This document shows positions 61,778 to 64,000 of a DNA stretch of 64,000 nucleotides, in pieces (position 1 is the first letter of the stretch; each line of letters starts with the position of its first letter). The notes under the pieces are model-generated. The model worked only from the letters and a program-made list of their open reading frames with translations, searched no databases and was not told the DNA's origin. Source of the stretch: Xenophilus sp. Marseille-Q4582. Its GTDB lineage: Bacteria > Pseudomonadota > Gammaproteobacteria > Burkholderiales > Burkholderiaceae_C. Where the stretch lies: the NCBI RefSeq assembly GCF_916700565.1, contig NZ_CAKAKO010000004.1, forward strand, positions 124,001 to 188,000. The letters are read 5' to 3'. Made by a program: the position numbers and the translations under genes.

Positions 61778-63098
61778 CAGGCCGTTGAAAAAATGCTCAT
61801 CGAACGCGCCAGGGTCGTGGATTTCGAAGAAACGGATCGCCCAAACTGGCCTGCGCAGCGATTGGAGCGGCCATTTCGGCCTGTTTGCAGGCCGTTTTGC
61901 CCGTTCCGGGCGCACGTATCCCATGGTTCACGCATGATGCGCGTCCCACCAGCCGCCCAGACTGCCCATGCGCACCAGGTTGTAGGTGGCAAAGCACAGC
62001 AGCGCCTGGCCCGCGAGCTTGGCCTGACCGATCAATTTGGTCTTGGCCAGACCACCCACTGTCTTGATCCAGCCAAAGGCCTCCTCGATGCGCTTGCGCA
62101 CTTTGAGGCTGGTCTTGTAGCCCTCGTGGCGCCGGATGCGGCCATCGACCGCCGAGTGCTTGTCCTTGGCCGCCACGTGTGGCGTGACTTTGAGCTTTCG
62201 GCAGCCCTTGATGAAGGCCTGGCTGTCGTAACCTTTGTCGGCCCCGACCGTGGCCCGCTTGTTCTTGTTTCCCCGGCGTTTGAGCATCGCCAGCGCCGCC
62301 TCGCGCTCGGCGGTGCCACTGGCATGTGTGATCTCCACATCCACGATCAGCCCGTTGCGGTTCTCCATGAGGATGTGCCCCATGTGGCACAGGCGAGATT
62401 TGTCGCCCGCGCTCTTCTTGAACAGCCGGGCATCGGCATCGGTGGTGCTGGCGTGGGTGTCGTTGCAGCGCTCCTGCCCTTTGAAGTTCACCTCGGGGTT
62501 GCGTCCGGGTGGCGTGCCGCTGTCGTCGTCTTTGCGTTTGAAACTCTTGTGCGAGGCCCAGGCCTCAATCAGCGTGCGGTCCACGCTGAAGTGTGCGTCG
62601 CGGGCAAGCCGGCCCCACTGGGCGCTGAGCTTGACGCGCTCGAAGAAGGCGCGCGCCAGGTCTTCGTTGAAGAGGCGTTCGCGGTTGGCGCTGAAGGTGG
62701 AGTGGTCCCAGACCTTGTCTTCAATGTTCAGGCCCACGAACCAGCGGTACAGCAGGTTGTAGTTGACCGCCTCGACCAGCTGGCGTTCGCTGCGGATGGA
62801 GAACAGGATTTGCAGCAGCAAGGCCTTGAGCAGCATCTCCGGCGGCACCGAGGGGCGGCCACGGCGGGCGTACACCGCTTCGAACTCGCTGTTCATGCTC
62901 GACAGCAGCGCATCCACCACGGCGCGCAACTTGCGCAGCGGGTGTGCCGCTGGCACTCTTTCTTCAAGGCTGATGTAGCTAAACATCGCCCCCTGGAAGT
63001 CTTGGTTGCCTCTCATCTTTCTTGTCGCAGTTGTTCCGGGATGGCTTCAGATCGTAGCGGCCGACGCGGACGCTCGCAGGGGATTTTTCAACGGCCTG
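61778..63098 (-). mobile_element. IS5-family insertion sequence, 1321 bp, apparently intact
   Basis: The element is bounded by perfect 15-bp terminal inverted repeats CAGGCCGTTGAAAAA (61778-61792, and the reverse complement at 63084-63098), with TTAA duplications outside. It holds one transposase gene on the minus strand. It sits upstream of the YddA-like ABC gene and downstream of the 5'-nucleotidase gene, breaking neither. Matching ends, a full transposase and clean duplications suggest recent arrival. Confidence 0.93.
61928..63016 (-). CDS. IS5 family transposase
   Basis: The 362-residue DDE transposase has an N-terminal DUF772-type domain (GRPSVPPEMLLKALLLQILF near 53-72). The catalytic region has FSVDRTLIEAWASHKS (first Asp about 146), GADKGYDSQAF (second Asp about 265) and the C1 motif RKRIEEAFGWIK, which fits R-x3-E-x6-K. 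No stop or frameshift is visible, so it is probably active. The base composition looks slightly lower in GC than its surroundings. Confidence 0.95.
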   Translation of the reverse strand: MRGNQDFQGAMFSYISLEERVPAAHPLRKLRAVVDALLSSMNSEFEAVYARRGRPSVPPEMLLKALLLQILFSIRSERQLVEAVNYNLLYRWFVGLNIEDKVWDHSTFSANRERLFNEDLARAFFERVKLSAQWGRLARDAHFSVDRTLIEAWASHKSFKRKDDDSGTPPGRNPEVNFKGQERCNDTHASTTDADARLFKKSAGDKSRLCHMGHILMENRNGLIVDVEITHASGTAEREAALAMLKRRGNKNKRATVGADKGYDSQAFIKGCRKLKVTPHVAAKDKHSAVDGRIRRHEGYKTSLKVRKRIEEAFGWIKTVGGLAKTKLIGQAKLAGQALLCFATYNLVRMGSLGGWWDAHHA

Positions 63099-63208
63099 TT
63101 AAGCGGAACTGAAGAGGTTCATGCAAGGAACGCGCAAGCGGCGTACCGCCACCGGCACGCGCGCCGGGCTCGGTCCGCCAGTGATCTGGCGCCTGCCGGC
63201 CCGGCAGG

Positions 63209-64000
63209 TCAGCGCGCCTCGTTGCTCACGCCGATGGCCACGTGGCCGGCCGGCACGTGCCGCGCCGCCGAGGCCACGTGGCCGGTCTGGTCGTCGAAGA
63301 AGAAATCGGGCTCGAATTCGCGCAGGAAGCCGCCCTTGTCCAGCCCGGCCAGGAACATCGCCTCATCGACCCGGATGTTCCAGCTCATCAGGGTCTGGAT
63401 GGCGCGGCGGTGGGCTGGCGCGCCGCGCGCCGTGACCAGGGCCGTGCGCACCCGCATGCCCGTGCTGGCTGCCTGCTGCAGCCGGTGCAGGGCCATCAGG
63501 AAAGGGGCCAGCGGCCCGGCAGCCAGCGGCACGGCCGCCTTGTCCACCTCGTGCGCCTGGAAGGCGGCCAGGCCCTGCGCCTGGTACACGCGCTCGGCCT
63601 CGTCGGAGAACAGCACCGCGTCGCCGTCGAAGGCGATGCGCACCTCGTCCGGGTGCTGGTTGCCGGCCAGCGCGGCTTCCACGCTCACGTGCGCGGCCGC
63701 AAAGCCGTCGGCCAACGCCTCGCGCACATCCTCTGCGTTGGCCGACAGGAAGATGTCGGCGTTCAGCGGGCGCAGGTAGCGAAAGGGCGGCCGGCCCTGC
63801 GTGAACACGCCGCGCTCGATGTGCAGCTCGCCGGCCGCGCCGGAATTGAAGATGCGCATGCCGGAGACCGGATCGTTGCGCGAAAGGATCACCACTTCCA
63901 CGCGCCGCACGCCGTCCGCGTTGAAGCGCAGCAGCTTGCGCACCAGCGAATAGGCGATGCCCGGGCGCGCCGGCACGTCCAGCCGTTCGAGCTGCAGCCG
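63209..64000 (-). CDS. 5'-nucleotidase (PF06189 type), 5' end outside the window
   Basis: The frame enters from beyond base 64000 and ends at 63209. Visible residues include the HAD-like catalytic stretch VRIAFDGDAVLFSDEAERVY, then LAPFLMALHRLQQA, VRTALVTARGAPAHRRAIQT, NIRVDEAMFLAGLDKGGFL and FFFDDQTGHVASA. This is the 5'-nucleotidase family related to cytosolic NT5C1. It dephosphorylates nucleoside monophosphates. The C-terminal half is complete. The IS5 element ends 107 bp after its stop. Confidence 0.9.
   Translation of the reverse strand, partial: RLQLERLDVPARPGIAYSLVRKLLRFNADGVRRVEVVILSRNDPVSGMRIFNSGAAGELHIERGVFTQGRPPFRYLRPLNADIFLSANAEDVREALADGFAAAHVSVEAALAGNQHPDEVRIAFDGDAVLFSDEAERVYQAQGLAAFQAHEVDKAAVPLAAGPLAPFLMALHRLQQAASTGMRVRTALVTARGAPAHRRAIQTLMSWNIRVDEAMFLAGLDKGGFLREFEPDFFFDDQTGHVASAARHVPAGHVAIGVSNEAR

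Larger units (their letters stand above)
61774..63102. repeat. TTAA target-site duplication flanking the IS5 element
   Basis: TTAA occurs immediately outside both ends of the element (61774-61777 and 63099-63102). This agrees with the YTAR target duplicated by IS5-group transposases. Joining the flanks restores GTGC-TTAA-GCGG, so the insertion was simple and clean. Confidence 0.85.

Overview
The window is very GC-rich, densely coded DNA from a betaproteobacterium of the order Burkholderiales, most likely Comamonadaceae or a close relative. The order is inferred from a Bug-type (TctC) solute receptor, a DUF4148 secreted protein, DUF2244, a paired cyanophycin synthetase locus and GlpM. No rRNA, tRNA or CRISPR array was seen. 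It looks like ordinary chromosome with one insertion sequence.

Layout. Positions 1-11470 are a catabolic block of acyl-CoA chemistry: a partial enoyl-CoA hydratase, a GntR/FCD regulator, an acyl-CoA ligase, an acyl-CoA dehydrogenase, a MaoC-type hydratase, a FadB-type bifunctional enzyme, a VOC protein, a phosphotransferase-fold protein of the kind found beside acyl-CoA dehydrogenases, and a LysR regulator. Positions 11528-17684 hold an orphan cytochrome oxidase subunit I, DUF2244, a hemerythrin-domain protein, two decayed genes, small membrane and secreted proteins and an acetyltransferase. Positions 17928-22322 form an import-and-oxidation unit: IclR regulator, Bug receptor and a self-sufficient cytochrome P450 fused to its reductase and ferredoxin.

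Positions 22633-24370 encode a trimeric autotransporter adhesin with a collagen-like stalk, followed by a BamE-like lipoprotein. Positions 24445-29343 are hydrolases, a histidine phosphatase and a TPR protein. Positions 29690-46591 are the largest unit: a 3758-residue BapA/LapA-type adhesin, its complete type I secretion apparatus (TolC, LapB-type ABC exporter, HlyD) and a second BamE-like lipoprotein. The adhesin is preceded by an unusually structured leader with several perfect hairpins.

Positions 48258-56048 are a cyanophycin locus: two cyanophycin synthetases, one with a degenerate second P-loop, transcribed away from an ABC exporter with an N-terminal extra domain and a DUF1854 protein. 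Positions 56250-58619 encode a small GTPase with two roadblock-like proteins and an unknown partner. The right end holds queC, a monooxygenase-fold protein, a YddA/SbmA-type ABC transporter, an intact IS5-family element with TTAA target duplications, and a partial 5'-nucleotidase.

The most interesting parts are the two adhesin loci that each end in a related BamE-like lipoprotein, the structured leader of the giant adhesin, the cyanophycin-associated transporter pair and the GTPase-roadblock cluster.
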